A stretch of DNA of 58,080 nt from Spirochaetales bacterium (GTDB lineage Bacteria; Spirochaetota; Spirochaetia; Treponematales; Treponemataceae), in assembly GCA_030540405.1 (NCBI GenBank), contig JAUNWH010000011.1, forward strand, positions 1-58,080, written 5' to 3'. Position 1 is the stretch's first letter. Every line of letters starts with the position of its first letter. Of the stretch, positions 35,229 to 43,755 are shown piece by piece. The notes beneath the pieces are model-generated. The model ran no database searches. It was not told the DNA's origin and saw nothing but the letters and a program-made list of their open reading frames with translations. Both the position numbers and the translations under genes were made by a program.

Positions 35229-36675
35229 TAAAAAATTTTTTCTTGACCAGCATGGATGCGCAAAAAATCAGGTTGACGGCGAGCTTATAATGAACCGGCT
35301 TTCGAGCCTTGGATTTGAGCAAGTTTTTGAGCCTGAAAAAGCTGACTTAATTATTGTAAATTCCTGCGGATTTATTGAAAGCGCAAAAAAGGAAAGTTTG
35401 GATTCCCTTATGGAAGCGCGCTCTGCATTTCCTAATGCGAAAATTCTTTTGGCGGGCTGTCTTGCCGAACGTTATGCGGATGTCTTTAAAAAAGATTTGC
35501 CTGAAGCAGACGGAATTGTTGGAAACGGAAATTTAGAGCTGATTGATTCCGCTGTAAAAGATTTGTTTGAAGAAAAGCGTCCGGTTTTAAAAGCTGAACA
35601 GAAAGGAGTTTGCTGCGGCGAGCGGAATTCACTTTTGTCTTTTAAAGGAAGCGCATTTGTAAAAATTACAGAAGGCTGCGACAACAGATGTTCGTTCTGC
35701 GCAATTCCTGTTATACGTGGAAAACTTCGTTCAAGAAATTCAAATGAAATTGTTGCGGAAATAAAATCGCTTTTGTCCCGTGGAATTTTTGAAATCAATT
35801 TGATTGGTCAGGATTTGGCGGCTTATGGCTGCGGAGAAGAAGACAAAGAATTTTCTTCTGGAAAAAATTGGCACGAAATAATTTACAAGAATTTAAAAGT
35901 TCCTGTTTGCGCAGATGAAAATTTTTATGAGAAAAACGGCGAGTCTCCTTTATGCAGCTTGATAAAAAAAATTTCTGCGATTGAAGGAAAATTTTGGATT
36001 AGGCTTTTGTACATTCACCCTGATCATTTTAACAAAGATATTCTTGAAGTTATGAAAAATGATTCAAGATTTCTTCCTTATTTTGACATTCCTTTCCAGT
36101 CTGGTGCTGACAAGATAATCCGCGCCATGAACCGAAAGGGCAGCTTTGAAAATTATACTTCGCTCATAAAAACAATACGCTCTTATTTTCCTGAAAGCTG
36201 CATACGCACAACTTTTCTTACAGGTTTTCCTGGGGAAACAGACGAAAATACTTTGCGCACAGAAGAATTTTTAAAGTCAATAAAAAGCGACTGGTCCGGC
36301 TGCTTTCCTTACAGCAGAGAAGAAGATACTGCCGCCGATAAAATGAAATCGCAAGTTTCTTCAAAAAAAGCAAATGCGAGAGCTTTCCGGCTGGAAGAAA
36401 TTCAGCATGAAATAACTTCTGAAAGTTTAAAAATGCGTTGCGGAAAAATTTACGATGTTCTCATTGAAGAAATAGTTGAAAACAAAGACGGCGCTGATGA
36501 AGGTCTTGCAATTGGACGTGCCTGGTTTGATGCGCCGGAAGTTGACGGAGCTTTTGTTGTGCGCTATGACCTTGATAATGAAAACGCCGTTAAAAAAATA
36601 ATTCCGGGAGCTGTTGTAAAGGCAAAAACTCTTGCCGCATCCGATGTCGATGTTGACGGAGAATTTCTTGAATGA
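35215..36675 (+). CDS. rimO: Ribosomal protein S12 methylthiotransferase RimO
   Basis: 486 residues with a TTG start (35215, or the in-frame TTG at 35221); no ATG or GTG fits. The UPF0004 domain has cysteines in DQHGCAKNQVD, NSCGFIESAKKE and LLAGCLAERY. The radical-SAM cluster is TEGCDNRCSFCAIP, followed by FLTGFPGETDE and a C-terminal TRAM domain. RimO adds a methylthio group to the conserved aspartate of ribosomal protein S12. It overlaps the RodZ-like gene by 14 nt and the helicase gene by 4 nt. Confidence 0.95.
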   Translation: MNLTSKKFFLDQHGCAKNQVDGELIMNRLSSLGFEQVFEPEKADLIIVNSCGFIESAKKESLDSLMEARSAFPNAKILLAGCLAERYADVFKKDLPEADGIVGNGNLELIDSAVKDLFEEKRPVLKAEQKGVCCGERNSLLSFKGSAFVKITEGCDNRCSFCAIPVIRGKLRSRNSNEIVAEIKSLLSRGIFEINLIGQDLAAYGCGEEDKEFSSGKNWHEIIYKNLKVPVCADENFYEKNGESPLCSLIKKISAIEGKFWIRLLYIHPDHFNKDILEVMKNDSRFLPYFDIPFQSGADKIIRAMNRKGSFENYTSLIKTIRSYFPESCIRTTFLTGFPGETDENTLRTEEFLKSIKSDWSGCFPYSREEDTAADKMKSQVSSKKANARAFRLEEIQHEITSESLKMRCGKIYDVLIEEIVENKDGADEGLAIGRAWFDAPEVDGAFVVRYDLDNENAVKKIIPGAVVKAKTLAASDVDVDGEFLE

Positions 36676-38882
36676 ACGCTGAAGATTATCTTTCAGTTTT
36701 AAATAAAGAGCAGCGGGAAGCTGTAGAGCATGAAGGAAGTCCGCTTTTAATTTTGGCTGGAGCAGGCTCTGGAAAAACCCGCGTAATCACAACAAAAATT
36801 GCGTATATGATTTCGGAGCTTGGAATAAATCCGGCTTCGATTCTTGCTGTTACGTTTACAAAAAAAGCCGCAGAAGAAATGAAAGAGCGGGCCATAAATC
36901 TTGAGCCTCGCGCGCAAAAATCCCACATAAGAACTTTTCACTCGTTTGGCGCTTGGTTCCTTCGGCTTTGTGCGGAAGATTCTGGAATTGGAATTCAAAA
37001 TAATTTTACAGTTTACGATGATGACGATGTGTGCTCTCTAATTTCAAAAGCAGTTCCTTCGCTTACAAAAAAAGATGCGTCGCATTATGCAAAAAAAATT
37101 GCACTGGCAAAAGATTATTGTCTTCTTCCCGGAGATTTGGAGTTGAGCCGAATTTGCGACGAGCCGCTTTTTCCTGAAGTCTATGAAAAATATCAGCAAC
37201 GTCTTAGAAAAACTGGCAATGTGGATTTCGGCGATTTGATTTTGCTTCCGTATTTGATTTTAAAAGAAAACGATTTGATTAGAAAAAGTTTTCATGCGCG
37301 CTACAAAGTTATTTTGGTTGATGAATATCAGGATTCAAATGTTGCGCAATTTAAGCTTCTGAAGGAACTTTCCGGTGTTAATGAAGATTCTGGAACTTAT
37401 GTTTGTGTTGTTGGTGATGATGACCAAAGCATTTATAAATTCCGCGGAGCTGAAATTCAAAACATATTGAATTTTAAAGATGAATTTCCGGGAACAAAAA
37501 TTATCCGTCTTGAAACAAATTACCGCTCGACTTCTGAAATTTTAAATTGCGCAGGAAACGTTGTAAGAAATAATTCCGGCCGGCTTGGAAAAGAGCTTGT
37601 TTCTGCGCGCGGAAAAGGAAAAAAGCCGGCTTTGGTTTTTCTTCCGTCGCAAGATGACGAAACTGAATTTTGCTACAGTCTTATTGAGCAGGCTTTTGAG
37701 CAAGGAACTCCTTATAGTGATTGGGCAATTCTTTATAGAACAAACGCGCAGTCGCTTGGTTTTGAAACAGAATTTCTGCATAAAAAAATTCCTTACGAAG
37801 TTGTAGGCTCTTTGAAATTTTATGAGCGTGAAGAAATAAAAGATATTATTTCGTGGCTTTCATTTATTGTGAATCAACGGGACGAAATTTCTTTTAGGCG
37901 GATTGTAAACAAACCTGTGCGCGGAATTGGAAATACAACGCAAGATAAAATAATCGAAGCTTCCGACGGAAATTCAATTTTGAATGGCGCGGAATCTTTA
38001 AAGCTTTCAAAAAAGGCAAAAGAAGGATTTGATTTTTTTAAGTCGCTTGTTGAAAAATTTTCCGCCGAGCTGCCGGATGTTCCTGTAACTTCTGAAGCGG
38101 CATTGCTTGCAGGTCAGGCAATAAATGAAAATAATATTGTTTCCGCGGATGAAAAAAAACTTTCAGAGTTTGTTGAAAAAGTTGTAAAAGAAAGCGGACT
38201 TGAAGAATTCCACAAGGACCAAGATGAAGAAATCGGCACGCAGAAAATTGAAAACCTTCAGGAACTTGTGAACAGCGCAGTTTTGTATCCGTGCACAAAG
38301 CAAGGACTTTTGGATTTTTTGGATCACATAAATCTTGACCGCACTTTAAAAACTGAATCCGAAGAAGAAAAGCAGGAAGACAAAGTTACTCTGATTACGC
38401 TGCATAATACAAAGGGCCTTGAGTTTAAGCGCGTAATAATAACTGGAATGGAATCTGGAATTTTTCCGCGCGAAGGAAAAACAGAATCGGAGCTTGAAGA
38501 AGAGCGCAGGCTTTTTTATGTTGGAATTACACGCGCAAAAGATGAGCTTTATTTTACTTCATGCGGAGTACGCAGGCTTTTTGGAAGAACAAACTTTATG
38601 ATTCCAAGTCCGTTTCTTGCTGAGCTTGGAAATGAAGTCCGCATACTTGGACAAAAGCCAGAGTCATTTTCCGCCAGCCGTACAGAAAAAAGTCCGCTTG
38701 AAAAGAAATACTGCATGGGGGCTTGCGTTTTCCATGATGATTATGGGCACGGACAAATTATAAGAACCAGCTACAGCGATGAAGGCGAGTACGTTGTTAC
38801 GGTAAGTTTTGAAACTGGAGGAATTAAAAAGTTTCTTCCAAAGTATCAAAAAAATTCTTTGCTTGTTGAAAACGATTTATGA
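36672..38882 (+). CDS. UvrD/PcrA/Rep superfamily I DNA helicase
   Basis: 736 residues. Motifs in order: Q-motif LNKEQREAVEH, Walker A LAGAGSGKTRV (about 32), FTKKAAEEMKERA, motif II LVDEYQDSN, VVGDDDQSIYKFRGAE, LETNYRST, TLHNTKGLEFKRVIITGMESG and EERRLFYVGITRAKDELY. It is a 3'-5' helicase of DNA repair or replication restart. The C-terminus (GHGQIIRTSYSDEGEYVVTVSFE) resembles the PcrA/UvrD C-terminal polymerase-binding fold. ATGA overlaps on both sides. Confidence 0.95.
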   Translation: MNAEDYLSVLNKEQREAVEHEGSPLLILAGAGSGKTRVITTKIAYMISELGINPASILAVTFTKKAAEEMKERAINLEPRAQKSHIRTFHSFGAWFLRLCAEDSGIGIQNNFTVYDDDDVCSLISKAVPSLTKKDASHYAKKIALAKDYCLLPGDLELSRICDEPLFPEVYEKYQQRLRKTGNVDFGDLILLPYLILKENDLIRKSFHARYKVILVDEYQDSNVAQFKLLKELSGVNEDSGTYVCVVGDDDQSIYKFRGAEIQNILNFKDEFPGTKIIRLETNYRSTSEILNCAGNVVRNNSGRLGKELVSARGKGKKPALVFLPSQDDETEFCYSLIEQAFEQGTPYSDWAILYRTNAQSLGFETEFLHKKIPYEVVGSLKFYEREEIKDIISWLSFIVNQRDEISFRRIVNKPVRGIGNTTQDKIIEASDGNSILNGAESLKLSKKAKEGFDFFKSLVEKFSAELPDVPVTSEAALLAGQAINENNIVSADEKKLSEFVEKVVKESGLEEFHKDQDEEIGTQKIENLQELVNSAVLYPCTKQGLLDFLDHINLDRTLKTESEEEKQEDKVTLITLHNTKGLEFKRVIITGMESGIFPREGKTESELEEERRLFYVGITRAKDELYFTSCGVRRLFGRTNFMIPSPFLAELGNEVRILGQKPESFSASRTEKSPLEKKYCMGACVFHDDYGHGQIIRTSYSDEGEYVVTVSFETGGIKKFLPKYQKNSLLVENDL

Positions 38883-39907
38883 AATTTGTTTTGCATCTCT
38901 GCCTTGCTTTTGTTTTTTTATTTTCTTCATGCTCTGGAAAAATTGAGCCAAGAACGCAAATGGCAATGGATACACTTTGCACAGTTAACGCTTTTGAAGA
39001 CGGAACAAAAAAGCTTTACGATGAAATTTTTGAACGCCTTGCGCAGATTGAAAAAGAATTCAGTGCGACTTTGCCAAATTCTGAAATTTCACGGATAAAT
39101 TCAATGGCGGGAATTTCTTCAGTGGAGACAAACGAGGAAGTTTTAAATGTTTTGGACTTTGCATTGAAAACCGCCTGGATTTCTGATGGCGCATTTACTC
39201 CAGTTGCAGGTCCGCTCGTTGACTTGTGGGGCATAAACACAGACCACCAGAAAATTCCTTCACAAGCTGAAATAAATAAAGTTCTTGAGCTTGTTGATTT
39301 TGGCTGCGTTGGACTTTCCAGGGATTCAGTTTTTTTGCGGAAAGCAGGAATGAAAATAAATCTTGGCGGAATTGTAAAAGGTTTTGCCGCGGATGAAGTC
39401 TGTAAGATTTTAAAAAAACGCGATGTTAAAAAAGCTGTTGTGGACTTGGGTGGAAACATTTACGTTTATGGAAAAAAAACTGATGGCAGCAAATGGACTG
39501 TTGGAATAAAAAATCCAGATTCTCCTTCATCTGCTCCTCTTCTGCGGCTTTTCATAAATGAAAATTCAGTTGTTACAAGCGGAAGCTACGAACGTTTTTT
39601 TGAAGCGGACGGAAAAAAATATCATCACATTTTTGATCCTGCGACTGGATTTCCTGCGGATTCTGGAATTATTTCCGCAACTGTAATTTCACCTTCGAGC
39701 ATTGCGGCGGACGCGCTTTCAACTGCGACTTTTGTTCTTGGCGTGGAAAAATCTTTTAAGCTCCTTAATAAATTCAAAAAAGAATTCGGAACAGACATTT
39801 CATTTGTTTTTATCTGTAAGTATGGCTCAGTTTTTGCCTCCGAGGATTTAAAAGGTTCTTTGGAGTTTGTTCAGGACGATTCAAGAAAAATAATTTTTGT
39901 TCCTTAA
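38879..39907 (+). CDS. apbE: FAD:protein FMN transferase (ApbE), lipoprotein
   Basis: 342 residues, lipoprotein signal with FLFSSCSGK (Cys at about 19). ApbE features are MAMDTLCTV, the Gly-rich INLGGIVKGFAADEV, AVVDLGGNIYVYG, SGSYERFFEADGKKYHHIFDPATGFPAD and DALSTATFVLG. It attaches FMN to Thr of Rnf/Nqr-type flavoproteins in the periplasm. The ATG overlaps the helicase stop by 4 bp. Confidence 0.93.
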   Translation: MKFVLHLCLAFVFLFSSCSGKIEPRTQMAMDTLCTVNAFEDGTKKLYDEIFERLAQIEKEFSATLPNSEISRINSMAGISSVETNEEVLNVLDFALKTAWISDGAFTPVAGPLVDLWGINTDHQKIPSQAEINKVLELVDFGCVGLSRDSVFLRKAGMKINLGGIVKGFAADEVCKILKKRDVKKAVVDLGGNIYVYGKKTDGSKWTVGIKNPDSPSSAPLLRLFINENSVVTSGSYERFFEADGKKYHHIFDPATGFPADSGIISATVISPSSIAADALSTATFVLGVEKSFKLLNKFKKEFGTDISFVFICKYGSVFASEDLKGSLEFVQDDSRKIIFVP

Positions 39908-39941
39908 AACTTGCAATCTGAATTTAAATACTGAAATTTTT

Positions 39942-39973
39942 TTGTACACACCGCCCCGAAATTCTGATAAAAT
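39942..39973 (+). promoter_or_regulatory. Possible promoter of the NSS transporter gene (leaderless)
   Basis: TAAAAT (39968-39973) ends 7 nt before the ATG at 39981. TTGTAC at 39942-39947 is 20 nt upstream (18 nt from GATAAA), so the -35 match is loose. No Shine-Dalgarno sequence. Confidence 0.4.
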
Positions 39974-39980
39974 AGAACTT

Positions 39981-41318
39981 ATGGCTAGAGAAAGATTGAG
40001 CAGCAGACTTGGATTTATTCTGCTGAGCGCAGGCTGCGCTATTGGGTGCGGAAACGTCTGGAAATTTCCGTGGATGGTCGGTCAGAACGGCGGCGGCGCG
40101 TTCGTTCTTGTTTACCTTGCTTTTCTTGTTGTGCTGGGACTTCCGGCGTTGACAATGGAATTCGCGCTTGGAAGAGCTTCACAGGCAAGCCCTGTCAGAA
40201 TGTACCAGGAACTTGAAAAGCCTGGCTCAAAATGGCACATTCACGGCTACGTCTGCCTGCTTGGAAACATTTTTCTAATGGCATTCTACACGGTCGTTAC
40301 AGGCTGGCTGATTTACTATTTTGTCTCGTTTGTGGCAGGAAAATCAGGCGAGCTTAGCTTTGTCAAGATGATTTCAAGCCCGAAAATAAACGTCGGCTAT
40401 CTATTTATCGCAGTCGCGCTTTGCTTTTTGATTCTCACGAGGAATCTTCAGAGCGGACTTGAGCGGATTACAAAATATATGATGGTTCTTCTCTTGGTTC
40501 TGATGACAGTTCTTGCGGTGCGGAGCATTTCTCTTCCTGGAGGCGCAAAAGGGCTTTCATTCTATCTCGTTCCTGATTTTAAGAAGATCACAGTTCCGGT
40601 TGTCGTTGGCGCGATGAACCAGGCGTTTTTCACGCTTTCTCTTGGAATCGGCGCAATGTCGATTTTCGGAAGCTACATCGGAAAAGACCGGAGCCTTATG
40701 GGAGAATCAGTCAAGGTCATTATTCTTGACACTTTCGTTGCCGTAACAGCAGGCTTGATAATATTCCCGGCGTGCGCGTCGTTCGGAATCGCAGTTGACG
40801 CAGGTCCGTCTCTTCTTTTCAACACGATGACAACAGTCTTCAACAACATGGGTGCTGGAAGACTCTGGGGAAGCCTTTTCTTTCTTTTTATGGTTTTCGC
40901 GGCGTTCTCAACGGAGCTTGCAGTCTGCGAGAATATCCTTGCGTGCGTGCGAGAGATGACAGGCTGGTCGCGCAGAAAAGGCTGCGTAATCTGCGGAACA
41001 GGCATTTTCCTGATTGCGCTCACAACCGCGCTCGGCTACAGCGTGTTCCATTTTCATCCGTTCGGCGAAGGCTCGGCATGGCTTGACTTCTGGGATTTTA
41101 TCGTAAGCAACAACCTTCTTCCGCTCGGCGCGCTGATTTTCGCAGTTTTCAGCTGCAGTAGCCGATTCGGACTTGGCTGGGAAAAACTCGTGCAGGAAGC
41201 GAACGAAGGCGAAGGCCTAAAAGTCAAAAACTGGATGAAGCCGATTTTCGCATACTTTGTTCCGCTCTGCATAATCGCAATCTACATAATCGGGCTTGCA
41301 ACGTTTAAGTGGAGATAA
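39981..41318 (+). CDS. Neurotransmitter:sodium symporter family transporter
   Basis: 445 residues from ATG 39981; the frame is open to 39897 but that overlaps apbE. The N-terminal NSS signature RLGFILLSAGCAIGCGNVWKFPWMVGQNGGGAFVL marks the sodium and substrate sites. About eleven membrane spans follow, e.g. GHIHGYVCLLGNIFLMAFYTVV-like and FFTLSLGIGAMSIFGSY segments. It should import an amino acid with sodium, as LeuT does. Codons here end in C (ATC, GTC, TTC, CTC) clearly more often than in apbE and rimO, hinting at recent transfer. Confidence 0.92.
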   Translation: MARERLSSRLGFILLSAGCAIGCGNVWKFPWMVGQNGGGAFVLVYLAFLVVLGLPALTMEFALGRASQASPVRMYQELEKPGSKWHIHGYVCLLGNIFLMAFYTVVTGWLIYYFVSFVAGKSGELSFVKMISSPKINVGYLFIAVALCFLILTRNLQSGLERITKYMMVLLLVLMTVLAVRSISLPGGAKGLSFYLVPDFKKITVPVVVGAMNQAFFTLSLGIGAMSIFGSYIGKDRSLMGESVKVIILDTFVAVTAGLIIFPACASFGIAVDAGPSLLFNTMTTVFNNMGAGRLWGSLFFLFMVFAAFSTELAVCENILACVREMTGWSRRKGCVICGTGIFLIALTTALGYSVFHFHPFGEGSAWLDFWDFIVSNNLLPLGALIFAVFSCSSRFGLGWEKLVQEANEGEGLKVKNWMKPIFAYFVPLCIIAIYIIGLATFKWR

Positions 41319-41337
41319 AAGAGAATGCAACCATAAC

Positions 41338-41387
41338 GGCATTTGACTCCACCATGCGATTTTATAATCGTGGTGAAGTCAAGTGCC
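41338..41387. terminator. Long imperfect hairpin between convergent genes
   Basis: GGCATTTGACTCCACCATG and its partner ATCGTGGTGAAGTCAAGTGCC pair over about 20 positions with a few mismatches around TTTATA. It lies between the transporter stop and the 3' end of the convergent DUF4469-like gene. A bidirectional terminator is plausible, although no U-run follows. Confidence 0.45.
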
Positions 41388-41399
41388 GAGCTACTGCTA

Positions 41400-42167
41400 T
41401 TATTTTACCGAAACAATTTCCGATACTGCAGAAACAAAGGACTTCTTATCCTCGTTTCCTTTGCGGCTGTTTGTCCGCAGGATAATCCTGTAGCTTTTGC
41501 CAGTTTCAAGGCTTTCTGGCAGGAAGAACTCAAGCGTCTTTGAAAGGTTGCGCATTATGGATTCAGGATTCACTTTGTGCCATGCGCTTTCGTCTTCGGA
41601 AAAAACTCCGTCTGCGCCACATTCGGCAAAGAAAATTCCGCCTTCATCGCCGGAAATTTTCAGTCTGCCGCCGTCAATTCTTGCTGCTTTTCCAAGTGTA
41701 AGCGCTCCGTCCTTAAGCCCTGTAAAAAGGTCAGTTATAGAATCAATTGAAGGGCTTGAATCCGCAACCACAATTCTGTTTATCTCCAGCTTTGAGACAG
41801 CCTCGTTCGTTTCCTTTGACGAAGTGAACCTTACAAGCAGCTTCTTTATCTCGGCAGTTTCGGCAGTGTTTCCGCTTGTGCCGCTTGCCGCAATGTAGAA
41901 AGTTCCCAAGTCCATAATGTTCACGCTCTCACCGCGCTGCAAAGCTTCTATTATTTCAGCCTTTATTAGAGAAAGAATATGCTTTGCAGTTATAGCGTTC
42001 ACGCCGATGTCCTTTTTCTGCGTGCGGGCTATAAGATTATCAATCGTAACATTGCGCCGGTCGAAACGCGCGTAATATTTTCCGCCCTTGTCAAAGTGAT
42101 TTTTGTACAGAGTGAGATTTCCGCTCCCCTCTGTGTCCGAATAGATGATGTTTGTTGTTGTGCTCAT
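41400..42167 (-). CDS. HU-like DNA-binding domain protein with DUF4469-like C-terminus
   Basis: 255 residues. The N-terminal 110 residues resemble the HU-like domain of Treponema and Bacteroidetes proteins (RRNVTIDNLIARTQKKDIGVNAITAKHI, GESVNIMDLGTFYIAASG). The C-terminal 130 residues (FTGLKDGALTLGKAARIDGGRLKISGD ... YRIILRTNSR) look like the beta-sandwich DUF4469. Cytosolic DNA binder of unknown role. AAGGAG precedes the ATG, and a TTGTCC-GTTTT-GGACAA dyad is just upstream. Confidence 0.75.
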   Translation of the reverse strand: MSTTTNIIYSDTEGSGNLTLYKNHFDKGGKYYARFDRRNVTIDNLIARTQKKDIGVNAITAKHILSLIKAEIIEALQRGESVNIMDLGTFYIAASGTSGNTAETAEIKKLLVRFTSSKETNEAVSKLEINRIVVADSSPSIDSITDLFTGLKDGALTLGKAARIDGGRLKISGDEGGIFFAECGADGVFSEDESAWHKVNPESIMRNLSKTLEFFLPESLETGKSYRIILRTNSRKGNEDKKSFVSAVSEIVSVK

Positions 42168-42177
42168 GAGTATGCTC

Positions 42178-42194
42178 CTTGTCCGTTTTGGACA
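42178..42194. promoter_or_regulatory. Dyad upstream of the DUF4469-like gene
   Basis: TTGTCC-GTTTT-GGACAA, 6-bp perfect arms, 11 nt from the start codon. Possible operator or mRNA hairpin next to the ribosome-binding site. Confidence 0.4.
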
Positions 42195-42348
42195 ATTTTA
42201 TTTGAGTGTTTTTATAAAAAGGAAAATTCCTTTTCCGATGCTGAACAGAATTTCCACATTCCGCAGAATTCTGTTGACCAGACACGCAGGACAGGAGTAT
42301 ACTTCTAGAACTAGATTTGAAGATTCTCCGTCTGGAGTGTCTTTCTTA

Positions 42349-42405
42349 AAGCCCTTAAGAAATGCCTTACGCACCGCAAATGTTTTCGGCAAATCCTAAG
42401 GGCTT
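42349..42405. other. 9-bp inverted repeat with T-run in the 42168-42423 gap
   Basis: AAGCCCTTA (42349-42357) and TAAGGGCTT (42397-42405), followed on the plus strand by AGTTTTTT. The 39-nt loop contains TGCC/GGCA. No plus-strand gene leads into it, so its role as a terminator is doubtful. No gene is seen in the gap. Confidence 0.35.
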
Positions 42406-42423
42406 AGTTTTTTGCTTCATTTT

Positions 42424-43014
42424 TCATACAGCCTCCTCCAGCACTTGATCTGGACTGAATAAATCAAGAATCCTGTTTGAAAGAATTCTTCTCACAATGT
42501 TCGGGTACTGCCTTATGCGCATGTAGCTGTCAAAGACATAGTTTGCGCAAGTCCAGCCAAGCCCGAATTCCTGCATAAGCTCATCAGGACAGCAAGGCGA
42601 AAGTTTTATCACAAACGGCATTGCAGCCTGAGCATAAGTTGCAAAGCGGTTGCATTCCGCTTTCATTCTGGCAGCCGATTTTCCCTGATTCTCATACAGA
42701 TGTCCTAGCTGAATATGTGCAATCTCATACCATATTGTAAAACGGACAGTGCAAGGCGGAAGCGAATCATTGTAGTAAATCGCGTACCTTGACTTTGCCG
42801 TCATCACAGAAAATCCTTCCTCGTACTTAGAGGTCATAAATTCCCTGTCTTCATCTGAAGAATCCGAATACTTTACAAGCTCAATTCCAAGCAGGCGAGC
42901 CACCTCAAAGCAGTCCGCCGGATATTCTTTTATTCCCAAGTCCTCAAAAAGACAATTCGCCTCTTCTTCTATCTCATCATATTCACTTCCCAAAAGCTGA
43001 ACCGCTCTTTCCAT
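42424..43014 (-). CDS. ImmA/IrrE-like metallopeptidase, zinc motif altered
   Basis: 196 residues of the ImmA/IrrE (M78-like) family. The region RFTIWYEIAHIQLGHLYEN corresponds to the family's HExxH helix, and ECNRFATY to the third zinc ligand. The first His of HExxH is Tyr (codon TAT; CAT would be one base away), so zinc binding and catalysis may be lost. In ICEBs1-type elements ImmA cleaves the repressor ImmR. Here the likely repressor gene sits 12 nt upstream. The role may be regulatory even without cleavage. Confidence 0.75.
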   Translation of the reverse strand: MERAVQLLGSEYDEIEEEANCLFEDLGIKEYPADCFEVARLLGIELVKYSDSSDEDREFMTSKYEEGFSVMTAKSRYAIYYNDSLPPCTVRFTIWYEIAHIQLGHLYENQGKSAARMKAECNRFATYAQAAMPFVIKLSPCCPDELMQEFGLGWTCANYVFDSYMRIRQYPNIVRRILSNRILDLFSPDQVLEEAV

Positions 43015-43026
43015 TCTTACCTCGTC

Positions 43027-43353
43027 TTACGCAAAAAGAATTTTTGCAAACCGTTTGCGCTCCTCATCGGTCAGAGTCTTTGCATTGCGCGCGATAAGCT
43101 CGTAGGCCTGCTCAATTTCCTGTTCCGATGAAAACTTACGGGCATCGTTGCTTTTTCCTGTAAGATAATCGACCGTCGTGCCCAGCGCATTTGCTATGTT
43201 CAGAAGGATTGCGCCCTTCGGAACCCTGTCCCCTTTCAGGTAGTGGGAAACCGCTCCCTCGCTCAAGTTGGTTGCATCGGCAAGAGCCTTCTGGCTCATT
43301 CCTGTTTCCGAAAGCAGTTTGCCGATTCTGTCTTTTACAGCCATGCTTTCCAT
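43027..43353 (-). CDS. XRE-family repressor, ImmR-like
   Basis: 108 residues. An XRE helix-turn-helix fills residues about 8-65 (RIGKLLSETGMSQKALADATNLSEGAVSHYLKGDRVPKG, GTTVDYLTGKS). The short acidic tail ends with EERKRFAKILFA. Paired with the ImmA-like gene after it, as in integrative elements and prophages. A consensus promoter, a dyad operator and a mini-ORF lie upstream. Confidence 0.85.
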   Translation of the reverse strand: MESMAVKDRIGKLLSETGMSQKALADATNLSEGAVSHYLKGDRVPKGAILLNIANALGTTVDYLTGKSNDARKFSSEQEIEQAYELIARNAKTLTDEERKRFAKILFA

Positions 43354-43354
43354 A

Positions 43355-43380
43355 TTAATTCAATTCCTAATTCAATTCTT
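43355..43380. repeat. Tandem AATTCAATTC repeat before the repressor gene
   Basis: Two consecutive copies of (T)AATTCAATTC directly upstream of the repressor ATG. This AT-rich stretch could be a second operator or keep the start site unstructured. Confidence 0.4.
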
Positions 43381-43411
43381 GCCTTACGGCACATCCGCCA
43401 CAATTTCCATT

Positions 43412-43444
43412 TTATTTTGCGGCACTTTCTATTCGTTTTAGCAT
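43412..43444 (-). CDS. 10-codon leader ORF (MLKRIESAAK)
   Basis: On the minus strand AGGAGG sits 3 nt before an ATG that opens MLKRIESAAK and stops at 43412. It lies between the promoter and the repressor gene and has the strongest ribosome-binding site in the unit. It may be a leader peptide; it is too short to judge by composition. Confidence 0.3.
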   Translation of the reverse strand: MLKRIESAAK

Positions 43445-43459
43445 TAACCTCCTAAAAAC

Positions 43460-43490
43460 AATATAGACTACAAACTTGTCATTGTCAAGT
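43460..43490 (-). promoter_or_regulatory. Promoter and dyad operator of the immR-immA pair
   Basis: Minus strand: TTGACA (43488-43483), 17-nt spacer, TATATT (43465-43460). A 17-bp dyad, ACTTGTCATTGTCAAGT (43474-43490; mismatches only at three central symmetric positions), covers the -35 box, as expected for autorepression. Confidence 0.65.
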
Positions 43491-43570
43491 ATAAAATTGT
43501 CATAATTTACACTTTAAAGAACGGCTAGATTTGAAAGCCGTTGCCTATTGTTGGTAATATTCCGGCTTTT

Positions 43571-43660
43571 GCAGGAAAGACGTTCCGCTTAGAACAGGAA
43601 GAGAATTTTGCTCTAGCAGGAAAGGAGTTCCGGCTGGAAGAGGAATGGAATTGTGATTGG
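43571..43660. repeat. Two 45-bp tandem repeats upstream of the helicase gene
   Basis: Unit 1 (43571-43615) and unit 2 (43616-43660) both begin GCAGGAAAG and share GTTCCG and GGAAGAG-type blocks, about 70% alike. The first unit is preceded by ATTCCGGCTTTT, so ATTCCGGCTTTTGCAGGAA looks like a decayed copy of the palindromic element. Both strands are open for 15 codons per unit, but no start site supports coding. Confidence 0.45.
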
Positions 43661-43755
43661 AAAAGTAAAGAAGTATCTTTTTGAGTGAAGCTGAGATTTT
43701 AAAATGAAAAAATGCCAATAATATAGTACAATTAAAACTGGACAAAGCACGAAAA

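Noticed and set aside
43355-43660. CRISPR-like repeats
   Set aside because: Only two adjacent repeat units without regular spacers and no cas genes in the window.
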